Below, one piece after another: positions 33,524-43,800 of a DNA stretch of 64,000 nt. The DNA comes from an uncultured Bacteroides sp. GTDB lineage: Bacteria; Bacteroidota; Bacteroidia; Bacteroidales; Bacteroidaceae. The translations under genes were made by a program, and so were the position numbers. How positions within the stretch are numbered: position 1 is the first letter of the stretch; each line of letters begins with the position of its first letter. The stretch spans positions 1 through 64,000 of the forward strand of contig NZ_CAUFUE010000028.1 of assembly GCF_959029255.1 (NCBI RefSeq). The letters run 5' to 3'. Under the pieces are notes generated by a model. It had not been told where the DNA came from. It worked only from the letters and a program-made list of their open reading frames with translations, and made no database searches.

Positions 33524-34471
33524 ATGAAAAGAATAGCACAACGCCTCACCGATTTGGTAGGCAATACTCCTTTGTTGGAGCTGAATAATTATAGTAAGCG
33601 GCAAGGCCTGAAGGCCAGAGTGATAGCCAAGCTCGAATCTTTTAACCCCGCAGGCAGCGTGAAAGACCGCGTAGCTCTTGCCATGGTGGAGGATGCTGAA
33701 AAAAACGGACTGTTGAAGCCCGGTGCCACTCTCATTGAGCCTACAAGTGGCAATACCGGAGTAGGGCTTGCTTTTGTAGCAGCCGCCAAGGGTTATAAAT
33801 TGATACTGACCATGCCCGATACCATGAGCATAGAGCGCCGTAATCTGCTGAAAGCTCTGGGCGCGCAACTGGTATTGACGCCGGGTGCCGATGGCATGAA
33901 AGGCGCAATAGCACGTGCCGAGGAACTGAAAGCCGCCACTCCCGGTTCTTTGATTCTGCAACAGTTTGACAATCCAGCCAATCCCGCCGTCCATGAACGT
34001 ACAACCGGACAGGAAATCTGGCGTGATACCGATGGGAAAGTTGATATCTTTGTGGCGGGTGTAGGTACGGGTGGCACGGTGAGCGGTGTAGGCGCTGCCT
34101 TGAAGAAACACAATCCGAAGGTGAAAGTGGTAGCTGTAGAGCCGGAAGACTCTTCCGTTTTATCCGGCGGAAAGCCCGGTCCCCATAAGATACAAGGTAT
34201 TGGGGCGGGATTTATCCCGAAGAACTATAACAGCGCGGTGGTAGATGAAGTTTTGCAGGTATCGAATGATGATGCCATCCGCACGGGACGGGAATTGGCG
34301 AAGTTTGAAGGTTTACTTGCCGGAATATCTTCCGGCGCTGCCGTAGCCGCCGCTGCCCGGTTGGCGAAATTGCCTGAAAATGAAGGGAAAACGATTGTTG
34401 TCCTGCTTCCTGATACGGGTGAAAGGTATCTCTCTACTTTGCTATATGCTTTTGAGGAATATCCGCTATAA
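33524..34471 (+). CDS. cysK: cysteine synthase A
   Basis: A 315-residue O-acetylserine sulfhydrylase. The PLP lysine is in NPAGSVKDRVA (near residue 45), substrate loop TSGNTGVGLA near 72, phosphate-binding GTGGTVSG near 179. It joins sulfide to O-acetylserine. The start at 33524 follows the promoter at 33474; the longer upstream frame is discarded. Divergent from cysE. Confidence 0.96.
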   Translation: MKRIAQRLTDLVGNTPLLELNNYSKRQGLKARVIAKLESFNPAGSVKDRVALAMVEDAEKNGLLKPGATLIEPTSGNTGVGLAFVAAAKGYKLILTMPDTMSIERRNLLKALGAQLVLTPGADGMKGAIARAEELKAATPGSLILQQFDNPANPAVHERTTGQEIWRDTDGKVDIFVAGVGTGGTVSGVGAALKKHNPKVKVVAVEPEDSSVLSGGKPGPHKIQGIGAGFIPKNYNSAVVDEVLQVSNDDAIRTGRELAKFEGLLAGISSGAAVAAAARLAKLPENEGKTIVVLLPDTGERYLSTLLYAFEEYPL

Positions 34472-34513
34472 TCATCCTGTCCGGTCCATATCTCAGTCTT
34501 TTCTGATACATTG

Positions 34514-34596
34514 TAAGTCCAATACAAGTCCAATACTATAGATTGGACTTGTATTGGAGATGTATTGGAGTTGCATTGGACTTGCATTGGAGTTGG
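34514..34596. repeat. array of 11-bp repeats in both orientations
   Basis: Two units TAAGTCCAATA and CAAGTCCAATA (34514, 34525), a CTATAG centre (34536-34541), then five units in the opposite sense: ATTGGACTTGT (34542), ATTGGAGATGT (34553), ATTGGAGTTGC (34564), ATTGGACTTGC (34575), ATTGGAGTTGG (34586). Every step is 11 bp. It lies between convergent genes. Confidence 0.9.
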
Positions 34597-34599
34597 TAT

Positions 34600-34638
34600 G
34601 AAAAAAGCACCTTGCATATATGATGTTTGCAAGGTGCT
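34600..34638 (-). terminator. terminator of the PPOX gene
   Basis: An 11-bp perfect stem (AGCACCTTGCA / TGCAAGGTGCT) with a T-run on the minus strand (six As at 34601-34606). Confidence 0.8.
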
Positions 34639-34668
34639 ATTAAGATACAAGTAAAGTGTAAATAAGGC

Positions 34669-35145
34669 TTATATTTCACTAGGCCGCAGCCCGAACGACC
34701 TGCAAGTCATATTGTCGACTTTCACCTCCCATAGTTTCACATTTCGTACGGCAGGTTCGGCATAGCTACACTCATTTTCCGTGTATTGTTTCATCAGCAA
34801 ATCCAATATGCGGCGTTTCTCCTCCATCTCTTCTATGAAGCGTACCTTGCCGCGACAGATGACGCTGCGTGATTTCATGCTGTAGCTGCACGCCACCTGT
34901 TTGTGCATATACACCAACTCATGTCCTTCGCAGAAGGTGATGCACACCTGCGGATGCCGTGTCGCCATTTCCACTTTGCTGCCTTCCGGCCCGGAATGCA
35001 GGTATATCACTCCGTCTTCGTAGGCAAAGTTCATGGGAACTACGTATGGATTGCCCTCGCAGTCGGTCAGCCCGACCGTGCAATACGGGCATTTGTCAAT
35101 AATCTCTTTTATTTGTGCAGGGTCCGTGATACTGATTGTCTTCAT
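34669..35145 (-). CDS. pyridoxamine 5'-phosphate oxidase family flavoprotein (NimA-like)
   Basis: A 158-residue flavin-binding split-barrel protein: PYVVPMNFAYEDGVIYLHSG, then MATRHPQVCITF, and YSMKSRSVICRGKVRFIEE. The closest named group is the nitroimidazole-resistance (Nim)-type PPOX family, but many members have other reductase roles and drug resistance cannot be inferred from sequence. It lies 10 bases after the rnr stop, on the same strand. Confidence 0.85.
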   Translation of the reverse strand: MKTISITDPAQIKEIIDKCPYCTVGLTDCEGNPYVVPMNFAYEDGVIYLHSGPEGSKVEMATRHPQVCITFCEGHELVYMHKQVACSYSMKSRSVICRGKVRFIEEMEEKRRILDLLMKQYTENECSYAEPAVRNVKLWEVKVDNMTCRSFGLRPSEI

Positions 35146-35155
35146 CTGTGATATT

Positions 35156-37312
35156 TTATTCTACTAATGCAAAATCCAGTTGTTTTTTCTCCAGGTTGGC
35201 GCGAGCCACTTTGATGGTGATGGCATCTCCCAGGCTGTATGTACGTTTCTTGCGACGTCCACGCAGGCAATAATTCTTCTCGTCGAATTCGTAGTAATCG
35301 TCATCGAGGTCGCGGATGGGAATCATACCTTCGCACTTGTTCTCGTTCAACTCTACATAAAGTCCCCATTCCGTGACACCTGAAATCACTCCGTCGTAGG
35401 TTTGTCCCAGACGTTCCGTCATGTATTCCACCTGTTTGTACTTGATGGAAGCACGCTCTGCATTCGCCGCAATCTGTTCCATGTTACTGGAATGCTCGCA
35501 AAGGGCCTCGTATTTCTGTTCGGAAACGCTTCGCCCGCCTTGGTCGATATACTTTGTCAGCAGACGATGCACCATCATATCCGGAAAACGCCGGATGGGT
35601 GAAGTGAAATGTGTGTAGTAATCGAACGCCAATCCATAGTGGCCGATATTATGCACCGAGTAACGGGCTTTCTGCATGGCGCGTATGGATACGGTTTCAA
35701 TGAGGTTTTCCTCTTTCTTGCCTTGGATGTCATCCAGCAGATGGTTGATGGATTTGGATACATCCGTCTTGGTTCCACCGGTTCGCAGTTTATAGCCGAA
35801 GCGGGCGATGAACTGTGCCAGGTTATCCAGCTTTTCCGGGTCCGGCAGGTCGTGGATACGGTAAGGCAGCACTTTGGGCTTCTTGTTCTTCGGCACACGT
35901 CCTATTTTTTCGGCTACGGTGCGGTTGGCAAGCAACATGAATTCTTCTACCAGCTTATTAGCATCTTTCGACATCTTGAAGTATACGCTGATGGGTTTCC
36001 CCTTTTCATCAATCTCGAACTTCACCTCATAGCGGTCGAAGTTAATGGCGCCGGCTTTGAAACGGTTTTCGCGTAGCAGCTTGGCAAGTTTGTCCAGTTC
36101 GAGTATTTCTTCCTTGAAATCACCCTTTCCGGTTTCTATAATCTCTTGCGCTTCTTCGTACGTAAAGCGCCGGTCCGACTTGATGACCGTATGAACGACG
36201 CGTGAGTCTTTCACCTCTCCCTTTTCCGTCATGTTGAAGATGACGGAATAAGCCAGTTTCTCCTCATTGGGGCGCAGGGAACAGATAAAGTTACACAGCC
36301 GTTCGGGCAGCATCGGAATGGTCCGGTCTACCAGATAGACGGATGTGGCACGCTTTTCGGCTTCTTTATCGATGATGCCGCCTTCTTTTACGTAGTGGGT
36401 TACGTCGGCAATGTGTACGCCTACTTCCCACAGACCTTCTTTCAGTTTGCGGATGGACAGCGCGTCATCAAAGTCTTTGGCATCTTTGGGGTCTATGGTG
36501 AAGGTTGTCACGTTGCGGAAGTCCTCACGCTTGGCATATTCTTCTGCGGGGATTTCATCGGATATCTTGTCTGCCGCCTTTTCTACCGCAGACGGGTATA
36601 TATACGGCAAACCGTATTCGGCAAGGATGGCATGCATCTCGGTGGTATTCTCGCCCGCCTTGCCCAGGATGTCGACTACTTGCCCGATGGGGTTTTTGGC
36701 TTTGTCAGGCCATTCCACCACCTTTACGATGGCTTTGTCACCAGTCTTTCCGCCTTTCAGTTTCTCTTTGGGGATAAAGATGTCGTTGGCGAGCGTGCGG
36801 TTTTCAGTGACGAGGAAAGCGTATGAACTGGCAACTTCCAATGTGCCTACAAAGATGTCGTTGGCACGTTCCAGTATCTCGATGACTTCACCTTCAGCTT
36901 CGCGTCCCCGGCGTTTCGCATAGAAAGCGATGCGCACTTTGTCGTTGTTCATGGCATGTGCCGAATTACGTTCCGCAATGAAAATCGGGTCTCCACCGCC
37001 CTCGGGGATAAAAGAATTCTTTCCGTTGCTCTTGCGCTGGAAGGTTCCGGTCATTTCCACTCCGTGGTTGTTCAACTTATATTTATGTTTATCCACCTCG
37101 GTGATATAATCGTCTTCCGATAACTCGGAAAGGATATCCATACACAGCATTTTCAGGGGATGTGTAGTGAGATGCAGTTGCTCAAAAATGTATTTCAGGG
37201 ATAGTACTTCGTCTTGCTTCGCATGGAAAAACTCCAGCATCATCTTGACAAGCTCTTTCTTCTTCATTCGCTTGCCGGCCTTTTTTTCTTTCTTTTCTTT
37301 GTTCTTAGCCAT
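35156..37312 (-). CDS. rnr: ribonuclease R
   Basis: A 718-residue 3'-5' exoribonuclease. A Lys-rich N-terminus leads into a winged-helix and cold-shock domains, the RNB domain has DPKDAKDFDDALS near residue 275 (metal-binding aspartates), and an S1 domain lies at the C-terminus (YDGVISGVTEWGLYVEL). It degrades structured RNA. Full length. Confidence 0.95.
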   Translation of the reverse strand: MAKNKEKKEKKAGKRMKKKELVKMMLEFFHAKQDEVLSLKYIFEQLHLTTHPLKMLCMDILSELSEDDYITEVDKHKYKLNNHGVEMTGTFQRKSNGKNSFIPEGGGDPIFIAERNSAHAMNNDKVRIAFYAKRRGREAEGEVIEILERANDIFVGTLEVASSYAFLVTENRTLANDIFIPKEKLKGGKTGDKAIVKVVEWPDKAKNPIGQVVDILGKAGENTTEMHAILAEYGLPYIYPSAVEKAADKISDEIPAEEYAKREDFRNVTTFTIDPKDAKDFDDALSIRKLKEGLWEVGVHIADVTHYVKEGGIIDKEAEKRATSVYLVDRTIPMLPERLCNFICSLRPNEEKLAYSVIFNMTEKGEVKDSRVVHTVIKSDRRFTYEEAQEIIETGKGDFKEEILELDKLAKLLRENRFKAGAINFDRYEVKFEIDEKGKPISVYFKMSKDANKLVEEFMLLANRTVAEKIGRVPKNKKPKVLPYRIHDLPDPEKLDNLAQFIARFGYKLRTGGTKTDVSKSINHLLDDIQGKKEENLIETVSIRAMQKARYSVHNIGHYGLAFDYYTHFTSPIRRFPDMMVHRLLTKYIDQGGRSVSEQKYEALCEHSSNMEQIAANAERASIKYKQVEYMTERLGQTYDGVISGVTEWGLYVELNENKCEGMIPIRDLDDDYYEFDEKNYCLRGRRKKRTYSLGDAITIKVARANLEKKQLDFALVE

Positions 37313-37355
37313 ATATATGTCAATTGGTTTTAGTTGAAAAATGAGAAGTCAGGGA

Positions 37356-37449
37356 AATGAAGAATTAAGAATGAAGAATGAAGAATTTGGCTGCGCTATG
37401 CAAGCATGCCGCAAGGTAATTCTTCATTCTTCATTCTTAGTTCTTCATT
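37356..37449. repeat. 32-bp inverted repeat of GAAGAAT units
   Basis: The arms 37356-37387 and 37418-37449 pair with one mismatch and are built of tandem AATGAAGAAT. The loop (TTGGCTGCGC...) resembles the centre of the repeat at 26844. It separates rnr from the divergent CDF gene. Confidence 0.85.
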
Positions 37450-37575
37450 AAATTTATCATTTCTTTCTTTGCAAAGTAAACAAAATATTGTTTTCGGTAG
37501 TTCAATCTGCCCCTAAAATCTTGCCAACCACATGAAAATAATGAATGAACGGCGGTACGTAACGGATTTATGTAC

Positions 37576-37583
37576 TATATTTG
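37576..37583 (+). promoter_or_regulatory. -7 element of the CDF transporter gene
   Basis: TATATTTG fits TAnnTTTG, 23 bases before the ATG at 37606. It excludes the in-frame ATG at 37570. Confidence 0.5.
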
Positions 37584-37605
37584 CAACGACTTAGCAAAAA
37601 ATGAC

Positions 37606-38520
37606 ATGGAAGAACAAGCTCTTGACGAAGAAAACAGCACGCGGGAAAAAGGTATTTACCGGGTGACGATTGTGGGAAGCGTGGTGAATTTCCTGTTGCT
37701 TGTTTTCAAGTTTTTTGCGGGTATCATGGGGCATAGTGCCGCTATGCTGGCAGATGCGGTTCATTCGTTATCCGATTTTATTACGGATATCATCGTCATT
37801 GTTTTTGTACGTATCTCTTCAAAACCCGAAGACGAGGGACACGATTACGGTCACGGAAAGTACGAAACACTGGCAACTGCCATTATCGGTATTTTCCTGT
37901 TGCTGGTGGGTTTCGGAATTTTATGGAACGGAGCTTCCTCCATCTATCATTTTCTGCGGGGAGGTTCGTTGCAAGAGCCCGGCATGCTGGCGTTGATAGC
38001 GGCGGTGGTATCCATTGTCCTCAAGGAGGCGCTCTATCAATATACCGTATTCCAAGGGAAGAAACTGAACTCACAGGCGGTTGTAGCCAACGCCTGGCAT
38101 CACCGGAGCGACGCGTTGTCGTCCATAGGTACCGCCATCGGTATTGGTGGCGCCATCCTCTTGGGAAACCGGTGGAGAGTGTTGGACCCCCTGGCGGCAG
38201 TTATCGTCAGCTTCTTCATTATGAAAGTAGCCATTCAGTTGTTGATTCCCTGTGTAGATGAATTATTGGAGAAATCCTTGCCTGCCGATGTGGAAAACAA
38301 GATACAGGAAACGATTCTTTCATTTCCCGGAGTAAGTTCCCCGCATCATCTTCGTACGCGCCGCATCGGCAACTATTACGCCATCGAAGTACACGTGCGC
38401 ATGGACGGAAAAATATCATTGGAAGAAGCCCACCACACAGCGACTGCCATCGAGAACAAGTTGAAAGAGCTGTTTGGCAAAAATACCCACGTCGGCATCC
38501 ATCTGGAACCGATTAAGTGA
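37606..38520 (+). CDS. cation diffusion facilitator transporter
   Basis: A 304-residue CDF efflux protein for a divalent metal (zinc, iron or manganese). Metal-site motifs HSAAMLADAVHSLSDFITD and AWHHRSDALSS are present, with HDYGHGKYE between helices, and a C-terminal cytoplasmic domain rich in histidine (PHHLRTRRIG, EEAHHTA). The start at 37606 (MEEQALDEENS) follows the -7 element. Confidence 0.92.
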   Translation: MEEQALDEENSTREKGIYRVTIVGSVVNFLLLVFKFFAGIMGHSAAMLADAVHSLSDFITDIIVIVFVRISSKPEDEGHDYGHGKYETLATAIIGIFLLLVGFGILWNGASSIYHFLRGGSLQEPGMLALIAAVVSIVLKEALYQYTVFQGKKLNSQAVVANAWHHRSDALSSIGTAIGIGGAILLGNRWRVLDPLAAVIVSFFIMKVAIQLLIPCVDELLEKSLPADVENKIQETILSFPGVSSPHHLRTRRIGNYYAIEVHVRMDGKISLEEAHHTATAIENKLKELFGKNTHVGIHLEPIK

Positions 38521-38618
38521 AATACAATAAAGTGATAGAAGTGATAAGAATGATAAAATACCAAGTAATTTCAATCGTACATCGTACATCGTCAAATCGT
38601 AAATATGTAAACGTGTAA
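38521..38618. repeat. short direct repeats before the epimerase gene
   Basis: The gap contains AGTGATAGAAGTGATAAGAATGATAA and then ATCGTACATCGTACATCGTC followed by AAATCGTAAATATGTAAACG, that is, repeated (A)ATCGTA units. No ORF or clear promoter is seen. Confidence 0.5.
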
Positions 38619-39626
38619 ATGGAAACGATTTTAGTCACAGGAGCAAGCGGATTTATAGGAAGTTTCATCGTTGAGGAAGCGTTGAAGCGTAAGTTCGGCG
38701 TATGGGCGGGTATTCGTTCGTCCAGCAGCCGGGAATACTTGAAGAATCGCAAGATACATATTCTCGAACTCGATTTTGCGCATCCCAACGAACTACGGGC
38801 GCAGCTCTCCGGGCATAAGGGAACCTATAACAAGTTCGATTATATCGTCCATTGCGCGGGTGTCACCAAATGCGTGGATAAGAGCGACTTTGACCGTGTG
38901 AACTATCTCCAGACCAAATATTTCGTTGATACGCTGAGGGAGCTGAACATGATTCCCAAGCAGTTCATCTTCATTAGTACGCTGAGCGTCTTCGGTCCTG
39001 TGCGCGAGAAGACCTACCGCCCCATCGCGGAGACGGATACCCCCATGCCCAATACCGCATACGGTCTTAGCAAACTGAAAGCGGAAATTTATTTGCAAAG
39101 CATTCCGGGTTTTCCATACGTCATCTATCGCCCTACGGGAGTTTATGGCCCGCGCGAGAAAGATTATTTCCTGATGGCAAAGTCCATCCGGCAGCATACG
39201 GATTTCTCTGTCGGCTTTCGTCGGCAAGACCTGACGTTCATTTACGTCAAAGACATCGTGCAGGCGGTTTTCCAAGGAATTGATAAAAAAGTATGCCGTC
39301 GCGCCTATTTCCTGGCGGATGGGAAAGTCTATCAGAGCCGTACGTTTTCGGACTTGATACGGAAAGAATTGGGCAATCCGTTTGTTATTCGCCTAAGATG
39401 CCCGTTAATTGTGCTGAAAGTAGTATCTTTGCTCGCTGAATTCTGGGCAAAACGACGGAAGACCACCAGTACGCTCAATTCGGACAAATATAGAATAATG
39501 AAACAACGCAACTGGCAATGTGACATTACTCCGGCCATCGAGGAACTGGACTTCAGTCCTGAATACGATTTGGAACGGGGAGTGAAGGAAACGATTGCAT
39601 GGTATAAAGACAAAGGATGGCTTTAG
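38619..39626 (+). CDS. NAD-dependent epimerase/dehydratase
   Basis: A 335-residue extended SDR. GASGFIGSFIVEE near residues 7-19 binds the cofactor, and YGLSKLKAE near 148 holds the catalytic Tyr and Lys. It overlaps the next gene (PAP2) by 10 bases, so the two are translationally coupled. Similar epimerase-like enzymes act on lipids in Bacteroides (a 3-ketosphinganine reductase of this type is known in B. thetaiotaomicron), so a sphingolipid step is a possible role. A sugar substrate remains equally open. Confidence 0.85.
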   Translation: METILVTGASGFIGSFIVEEALKRKFGVWAGIRSSSSREYLKNRKIHILELDFAHPNELRAQLSGHKGTYNKFDYIVHCAGVTKCVDKSDFDRVNYLQTKYFVDTLRELNMIPKQFIFISTLSVFGPVREKTYRPIAETDTPMPNTAYGLSKLKAEIYLQSIPGFPYVIYRPTGVYGPREKDYFLMAKSIRQHTDFSVGFRRQDLTFIYVKDIVQAVFQGIDKKVCRRAYFLADGKVYQSRTFSDLIRKELGNPFVIRLRCPLIVLKVVSLLAEFWAKRRKTTSTLNSDKYRIMKQRNWQCDITPAIEELDFSPEYDLERGVKETIAWYKDKGWL

Positions 39627-40582
39627 ATTTATTTAAAAAGGTAGAAACCCGCAAAGGGCTCTTTGCTGTAGAGAAGATTACGCTGATATACAATCTGCTG
39701 ACTTCCATTCTGATTCTGTTTCTTTTTCAGGAGATGGACCATCCGGGGCAGATGTTGGCAGACCGGGTTATGATTGCCGGTATGACGTTTCTGCTGATGT
39801 ATCTCTATCGGCTTGCCCCTTGCAAATTCTCCGCTTTCGTCCGCATTGCCATTCAGATGTCTCTGCTTTCCTACTGGTATCCCGATACTTTTGAGTTCAA
39901 TCGTGTTTTCCCTAACCTCGACCATGTCTTTGCGTCGGCGGAGCAGTGGATATTCGGCGGGCAACCTGCCGTGTGGTTCTGCCTGCGTTTTCCGCAAATG
40001 TGGGTGAGCGAACCGTTCAACATGGGGTATTTTTCCTATTATCCGATGATTCTCCTCGTGGTGGTGTGGTATTTCCTTTATCGTTTCGAGCTTTTTGAGA
40101 AAGTGTCATTTGTCATTGTCACCGCTTTTTTCATCTATTACCTGGTTTATATCTTTGTTCCGGTTGCCGGTCCTCAATTCTATTTCCCTGCCATCGGTGA
40201 AGATAAAGTGGCGCAAGGCATATTCCCTGCCATCGGCGATTATTTCCATCACCATCAGGAACTTCTTCCCGGTCCCGGATACGAGCATGGCTTTTTCTAT
40301 AACCTGGTGGAAGGTTCACAACAAGTGGGTGAGCGTCCCACGGCAGCCTTTCCAAGTTCGCATGTGGGCATGTCTACCATTCTGATGATTATGGCGTGGC
40401 GTGGCAGTAAGTGGCTGTTTGCCTGCCTGTTGCCTTTCTATTTGTTGCTTTGTGGGGCTACGGTATACATTCAGGCGCACTATCTTATTGACGCCATCGT
40501 CGGCTTTTTCTCCGCTTTTGTACTCTACATCGTAGTGACGTGGATGTTCAAGCGGTGGTTTGCACGGCCGATGTTCAAGTAG
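39617..40582 (+). CDS. PAP2 family membrane phosphatase/phosphotransferase (Aur1-like)
   Basis: A 321-residue protein with six or more membrane segments. The PAP2 motifs are GERPTAAFPSSHVG near residues 238-252 and HYLIDAIVG near 288. The layout resembles inositol-phosphoceramide synthase (Aur1-type) proteins, which transfer a phospho-headgroup to ceramide. Coupled to the upstream epimerase gene. The lipid role is inferred. Confidence 0.85.
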   Translation: MALDLFKKVETRKGLFAVEKITLIYNLLTSILILFLFQEMDHPGQMLADRVMIAGMTFLLMYLYRLAPCKFSAFVRIAIQMSLLSYWYPDTFEFNRVFPNLDHVFASAEQWIFGGQPAVWFCLRFPQMWVSEPFNMGYFSYYPMILLVVVWYFLYRFELFEKVSFVIVTAFFIYYLVYIFVPVAGPQFYFPAIGEDKVAQGIFPAIGDYFHHHQELLPGPGYEHGFFYNLVEGSQQVGERPTAAFPSSHVGMSTILMIMAWRGSKWLFACLLPFYLLLCGATVYIQAHYLIDAIVGFFSAFVLYIVVTWMFKRWFARPMFK

Positions 40583-40824
40583 GGGCACATATTCTGATGC
40601 AAAATGAAATATACACTCCGGCTGATTGCCAGCCTTATCTTTTTGTTTTCAACATCTGTTTCCTCTCACTTTGGTATAATTTTATTCGGAACAGTATTCT
40701 AAAGAATCTTGCAGGAAACTTAATAAGAAAGATGTGGAGTAATGGAAAGTTTCCATAAACCTTCTACAAATATTTTGCTTCATAAGATTTAATTCTTTCC
40801 TTTGTTACCTGATAAAGATGAACT
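40583..40824. other. intergenic leader of the hybrid sensor gene
   Basis: AT-rich 242-bp stretch without a convincing ORF. No TAnnTTTG with a well-placed -33 partner was found, so the promoter of the sensor gene is not identified. Confidence 0.4.
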
Positions 40825-43800
40825 ATGAAAGCAAAATTTGGAATAATATTGTGGGTGTTGCTCCTCTCTCAATTGATTAATGCACAAACATTTGATGGTA
40901 AAAGCCTTTTGTTTGAAAACTTATCAGTCAACAGTGGCCTTTCGCATAGTGACGTTAATGCCATAGTACAAGATAGAGATGGGTTCATGTGGTTCGGCAC
41001 TTATAATGGACTTTGCAAATATAGCGGTAAAATGACAGTTTATCGAAGTGATAATTCTGCTTTGTCCAATAATCGCATACTTTCACTCTATGCTGGAAAT
41101 GATTCATTGTTATATATTGGTACAGAAGCGGGGGGACTTAATATCTATAATCTTAATAATAATAGCATTACCGCTTACAGGAACAAGGCCGGTGACGAGA
41201 CTTCATTGGCCGGCGATGTAGTCAATAATATATTTGAAGATAGTTCTCACAGAATATGGATTTGTACCGACTCCGGTTTGTCTTGTATCAATCGTGGGAA
41301 AGATAATCGCATTTCTTTTACTTCTTTTTATCCGGAGGATTTTCAGGGACTGATTATTTGTGGTATGGAGACGGAGCCCGGAAAATTTATTATAGGTGCG
41401 ACTTCGGGGATTTTATCTTTTGATTCTAATATTGGAAAGTTCCAATTTCTATATCGTGATGACATTGATGCCCTTACAAGATGTATCATTAGGCTGTCTT
41501 CGGGTGATTATCTTGTGGGATCGTCACTCGGACTTTTCCGCTTGTCCGGTGATTTGAAGAATATTACTCGAATCTCTTCACAAAACGTATTGTCGCTGCT
41601 GCCGGATGTGAGGGGAGGGGTCTGGATGGGAACTTTTAATGACGGATTATATTTTTTTGATAAAGATTTGAACGCTAGTGCCCACTACAAGGCAGATAAT
41701 ACTAAGCCTAATAGTATTCGTGGGGATGAACCCAGAACTCTTTTTGTGGATAAATCGGGTGTCCTATGGGTTGGGACAATTGGTGAGGGAATCAATAAAA
41801 CAAATATTTATGATAAGCCTATTCAGCTTTATACAGCTTCTTCCGAAAGCGAATCGGGACTGAATGTGAATAGAATTATTACTTTCACAGAAGACCGGAA
41901 TAACCTTTTATGGGTGGGTACACGCGGAGGCGGGATTGAAATCATGAATCCTCAAACTGGGAAGTTTATGAATTTGAACCGGCGTAAATCGGTTAATCGG
42001 CAACTGGCGGATATATCAGCTTTTTATCAGGATAAAAATGGGGCAATGTGGGTAGGAACCTGGAGTGGACTTTATGTGATTCCCGCTTCTCAGGTAGCTT
42101 CTATTTTGGAAACGGATAAAGTGAATTTTGATGTAATTGATATTGAACCCCAAGGAATATACTCTAGCGTATATAGGATTGTGGAAGATGCTGATAACTA
42201 TTTGTGGATTAGTACTTCTACTGGAGTCTATTGCTATATGCCCGATTCTGTGAATTATTATCGGGGGAAAACCATACGTTATACATCCGGAAAAGATAAC
42301 CGGTTGCACATATCTGATAACTTTGTAACAGATATTTTGGTTGATTCGCATTCTACCTATAAAACAATCTGGATTGGTACGCGCAAAGGACTGGATAAAT
42401 TGATGTTTACTCCGGAAGGGACAAAAATTGAATGTATTCTGCCTGATGGCGATAATGGATTTTGTGGTGAATTCATTTCTACCATCCATTTGGACAATAA
42501 AGGAGAGCTTTGGGTAGCCACTTTGGGTGGAGGACTTAATAAAATGCTATCAGGGCGTTTTGATGAGTCAGTACCTCGTTTTGAAGCATATAATAATAAG
42601 AATTATCCATTTGTGAACAATGAATTTGAATCTTTGCAAGAAGATAGTCATGGTAATTTCTGGATAGGAGGTTATGGAATTCTTCGCTTCAACCCTTCTA
42701 CCGGAGACACTCATTATTATACGGTAAAGGATCGCCTTCAGAGTAACTCTTTTAAGATTTGGGCTTCTTGCAGGTTGAGAAATGGTAAGATGGTTTTTGG
42801 CGGGGTGAATGGATTTAATATTTTTCATCCTGATAGTATTAAGAATAATCAAGTTGTTCCCCAAGTGGTGTTGACCGACTTTAAGATATTTAATCACAGT
42901 GTAGCGGTTGGGGATACCATAGGAAAGCACGTTATTTTACCTCAGTCTTTGGTACGCTGTAAAAATATAGAGCTGGAATATGACCAGAACAATCTTACTT
43001 TTGAATTTGCCGCACTTCATTATGTGTCTCCGGAGCATAACCAGTTTCGGTATCGTTTGGAAGGAGCCGATAAAGAATGGCAATACACTCAGGGTAAGGA
43101 AGCTTATGCAACCTATACAAATCTCCGTCCGGGAGAATACAATTTGGTTATTTATGGTGCCAATAGCGACGGGGTGTGGAATGAAACCGGTACTTCGTTG
43201 CAAATAAAGATACACCCGCCTTTCTGGCAGACTAATTATGCGTATGCTTTTTACATCTTTATGTTTATATTGTTCTTGTACTTATTCCAACGTTCAGTCA
43301 CGCGTAAGTCGGAACAGCGTCATCGTTTGGAAATTGAACGTAAACTGCATATTGAAGAACAAAAGAACTATGATGCTAAACTCAAGTTCTTTACTGATAT
43401 TTCTCACGAAATTAAAACTCCGTTATCGCTTATTGCCGCGCCTTTTGAAGAGCTGCTCAGTAACCCCATGCTGGGGAACCAGACTAAGAGCAGGCTTAGG
43501 CTTATGAGTCAGAATGTGCATCGTTTGATGAAGCTGGTAGAACAGATTATGGATTTTCGAAAATATGACAATAGTGTGATGAAAATGGAAGTGGCGGAGA
43601 CTGATTTTGTTCCTTTCATAAAAGAGATAGCGGCTTTATTTAAGTTGGCTGCCGACCAACGCCATATTACTATTGAATGTGACCTCGGAGAACAGACACT
43701 TCCACTATATGCCGATAGGGAAAAAATGGAAAAGGTTTTTATAAACTTATTATCCAATTCTTTGAAATTTACTCCGGATGGTGGAAGGATAAGGGTTAGT

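Noticed and set aside
34669..35145. nitroimidazole resistance gene
   Set aside because: The PPOX fold is clear, but sequence alone does not show nim activity; it is reported only as a family member.
40540..40758. 72-codon frame after the PAP2 gene
   Set aside because: It starts inside the PAP2 coding region and has no ribosome site, motif or sensible composition.
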